Assembly (NCBI GenBank): GCA_946800325.1
Contig: OX326959.1
Coordinates: forward strand, 48,862,784 to 48,926,783
Origin: Luzula sylvatica
Taxonomy: Eukaryota > Streptophyta > Magnoliopsida > Poales > Juncaceae
Direction: 5' to 3'
Length of the DNA: 64,000 nucleotides
Shown: one piece after another, positions 61,710-64,000 of the stretch
Position numbering within the stretch: the stretch's first letter is position 1
Layout of the letters: every line of letters begins with the position of its first letter
Notes under the pieces: generated by a model
What the model saw: the letters and a program-made list of their open reading frames with translations, nothing else
Database searches by the model: none
What the model was told of the DNA's origin: nothing
Position numbers and translations under genes: made by a program

Positions 61710-64000
61710 TTGAAGGTGTTAGACTTCAGTTTTTGATTTTTTGAAAAAAATAGGAAAAATAGAAATTTGTATGTGTTGGTATTCAATCACGGAATTTTGT
61801 GAGAAAAACATGAAAAAAGAAGTATTTTGCTCATTTTAGAGAACTATTTTGGTCTTTTTCAGAAAAAATGATAATTGATATTTTTGAAGGTGTTAGACTT
61901 CAGTTTTTTATTTTTTGCAAAGATTTGGAAAAATTGAAATTTGTATGTGTTAGTCTTCAATCACGGAGTTTTTTGAGAAAAAACATGAAAAATGAAATAT
62001 TTTGCTCATTTTAGAGAACTATTTTGGTCTTTTTTAGAAAAAATGATAATTGATATTTTTGAAGGTGTGTTAGACTTCAGTTTTTGAATTTTTGCAAAAA
62101 TAGGAAAAATAAAAATTTGTATGTGTTAGTCTTCAATCACGAATATTTTTTGAGAAAAACATGAAAAATGAAGTATTTTGCTCATTTCAGAGAACTATTT
62201 TGGACCCTTTTAGAAAAAATGATAATTGATATTTTTGAAGGTGTTAGACTTCAGTGTTTGATTTTTTGCAAAAAATTGGAAAAATTGAAATTTGTATGTG
62301 TTAGTCTTCAATCACGGAATTTTTTGAGAAAAACATGAAAAATGAAGTATTTTGCTCATTTTAGAGAACTATTTTGGTCTTTTTCAGAAAAAATGATAAT
62401 TGATATTTTTGAAGGTGTTAGACTTCAGTTTTTGATTTTATGGAAAAAATAGGAAAAATAGAAATTTGTATGTGTTCGTCTTCAATCACGGAGTTTTTCG
62501 AGAAAAACATGAAAAATGAAGTATTTTGCTCATTTTAGAGAACTATTTTGGTCTTTTTTAGAAAAAATGATAATTGATATTTTTGAAGGTGTTAGACTTC
62601 AGTTTTTGATTTTTTGCAAAAAATTGTGAAAATAGAAATTTGTATGTGTTAGTCTTCAATCACGGAATTTTTTGAGAAAAACATGAATAATGAAGTATTT
62701 TGCTCATTTTAGCGAACTATTTTGTTCTTTTTTAGAAAAAATGATAATTGATATTTTTGAAGGTGTTAGACTTCAGTTTTTGATTTTTTGCAAAAAATAT
62801 AAATTTGTATTAGTTAGTCTTCAATCACGAAGTTTTTTGAGAAAAACATGAAAAATGAAGTATTGTGCTCATTTTAGAGAACTATTTTGGACTCTTTTAG
62901 AAAAAATGATAATTGATATTTTTGAAGGTGTTAGACTTCAGTTTTTGATTTTTTGCAAAAAATAGGAAAAATAGAAATTTGTATGTGTTGGTATTCAATC
63001 ACGGAATTTTGTGAGAAAAACATGAAAAATGAAGTATTTTGCTCATTTTAGAGAACTATTTTGGTCTTTTTCAGAAAAAATGATAATTGATATTTTTGAA
63101 GGTGTTAGACTTCAGTTTTTTATTTTATGCAAAAAATAGTAAAAATTGAAATTTGTATGTGTTAGTCTTCAATCACGGAATTTTTTGAGAAAAACATGAA
63201 TAATGAAGTATTTTGCTCATTTTAGAGAACTATTTTGGTCTTTTTTTGAAAAAATGATAATTGATATTTTTGAAGGTGTTAGACTTCAGTTTTTGATTTT
63301 TTGCAAAAAATTGTGAAAATAGAAATTTGTATGTGTTAGTCTTCAATCACGGAATTTTTTGAGAAAAACATGAATAATGAAGTATTTTGCTCATTTTAGC
63401 GAACTATTTTGGTCTTTTTTAGAAAAAAGGATAATTGATATTTTTGAAGGTGTTAGACTTCAGTTTTTGATTTTATGCAAAAAATAGGAAAAATTGAAAT
63501 TTGTATGTGTTAGTCTTCAATCCAGGAGTTTTTTGAGAAAAACATGAAAAATGAAGTATTTTGCTCATTTTAGAGAACTATTTTGGTCATTTTTAGAAAA
63601 AATGATAATTGATATTTTTGAAGGTGTTAGACTTCATTTTTTGATTTTTTGCAAAAAATAGGAAAAATAGAAATTTGTATGTGTTAGTCTTCAATCACGA
63701 AGTTTATTGAGAAAAACATGAAAAATGAAGTATTTTGGTCATTTTAGAGAACTGTTTTGGACTCTTTTAGAAAAAATGATAATTGATATTTTTGAAGGTG
63801 TTAGACTTCAGTTTTTGATTTTATGGAAAAAATAGGAAAAATAGAAATTTGTATGTGTTAGTCTTCAATCACGGAGTTTTTCGAGAAAAACATGAAAAAT
63901 GAAGTATTTTGCTCATTTTAGAGAACTATTTTGGTCTTTTTTAGAAAAAATGATAATTGATATTTTTGAAGGTGTTAGACTTCAGTTTTTGATTTTTTGC
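61710..64000 (+). repeat. 4464-bp HOR copy 3, partial (window edge)
   Basis: It continues the same monomer order to the last base. Relative to copy 2 it has one A fewer in the CAGAAAAAATG run near 62387. The array clearly continues beyond the window. Confidence 0.87.

Larger units (their letters stand above)
1..64000 (+). repeat. Satellite DNA array, 174-bp monomer, head-to-tail
   Basis: The block beginning GTATGTGTTAGTCTTCAATC starts at 21, 195, 369, 543, 717, 891 (GTATTTG variant) and 1065, a strict 174-bp step. The pattern continues with small indels to the last base. All monomers I read are in the same orientation; I saw no inverted copy and no unique interruption. About 368 monomers fit. 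Two adjacent variable sites separate many monomer types: AATTGG versus AATAGG, then TTGAAA, TAGAAA or TATAAA. The 174-bp length is close to one nucleosome plus linker, and is typical of centromeric satellites in plants and animals. That placement is inference from architecture. I do not recognise the family name. Both window edges fall inside the array, so its true length is unknown. Confidence 0.98.
52780..64000 (+). repeat. HOR domain 6: 4464-bp unit, two full copies and a partial third
   Basis: Copies begin near 52780, 57245 and 61710; the third is cut by the window end after about 2.3 kb. Exact 4464-bp offsets include 52882/57346/61810, 54591/59055, 57022/61486 and 53863/58327. One later offset is 4463 because of a 1-bp A-run difference near 57926. 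The unit is about 26 monomers: domain 5 monomers rearranged, plus AATCCAGGAG and AAGTTTATTGAG monomers resembling domain 2. Confidence 0.9.

Noticed and set aside
1..64000. CRISPR array
   Set aside because: Repeats are contiguous 174-bp monomers with no unique spacers; every part of the period is conserved.
1..64000. Transposon or retroelement insertion
   Set aside because: I found no interruption of the 174-bp pattern larger than the 57-58 bp internal deletions, and no target-site duplications, long terminal repeats or transposase/reverse-transcriptase frames.
11..64000. TATA-like and polyadenylation-like AT strings (TATAAA, AATAAA-like) as promoters or signals
   Set aside because: Such strings are expected many times by chance at about 24% GC, and they track monomer type (TATAAATTT variant), not any transcription unit.
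1..64000. Telomere repeat or rRNA/tRNA gene content
   Set aside because: No short G-rich telomere motif, and no GC-rich conserved rRNA or tRNA segments, are visible on either strand.

Overview
The whole 64-kb window is one uninterrupted tandem satellite DNA array. A 174-bp, AT-rich monomer (roughly a quarter G+C by hand count of a typical copy) is repeated about 368 times, always in the same orientation. I found no protein-coding gene, RNA gene, transposon, CRISPR array or unique spacer. This architecture indicates a eukaryotic nuclear chromosome, most likely centromeric or pericentromeric heterochromatin. I do not recognise the monomer as a named satellite family, so I do not assign a species or clade.

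The monomer is itself composite. It divides into three related pieces of about 60, 57 and 57 bp. Each begins with TTAG and carries a T-tract/A-tract module about 20 bp downstream. It therefore looks like an ancient trimer of a ~58-bp repeat (58 x 3 = 174). The 116-117-bp monomers near the right end have lost almost exactly one third, which supports this.

Above the monomer the array is organised into successive higher-order repeat (HOR) domains. Domain 1 (1-3655) is a 10-monomer, 1740-bp HOR with two copies that differ at 4 positions, plus one extra monomer. Domain 2 (about 3656-14824) is an older, diverged HOR of about 3.3 kb with whole-monomer gains and losses. Domain 3 (about 14825-42930) is highly homogenised. 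It contains a 19-monomer unit of 3306 bp, a 9-monomer sub-unit of 1567 bp, and a superunit of 10271 bp (about 59 monomers) present as two complete, apparently near-identical tandem copies and a partial third. Domain 4 (about 42930-47800) is a mosaic of diverged monomers with no period I could find. Domain 5 (about 47800-53900) has two copies of a 3078-bp HOR. Domain 6 (about 52780-64000) has a 4464-bp HOR in two full copies and a partial third that runs off the window; it shares its left part with domain 5.

Nothing in the window works together as genes. The biology is satellite evolution: slippage between ~58-bp subrepeats, amplification of monomer blocks, nested re-amplification into multi-kilobase units, and possible gene conversion. 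Short open frames of 65-94 codons arise only because 174 is divisible by three and some monomers lack the usual stop codons. I do not annotate them as genes. Domain boundaries were placed by eye from diagnostic variants and are good to about one monomer unless an exact offset is given.
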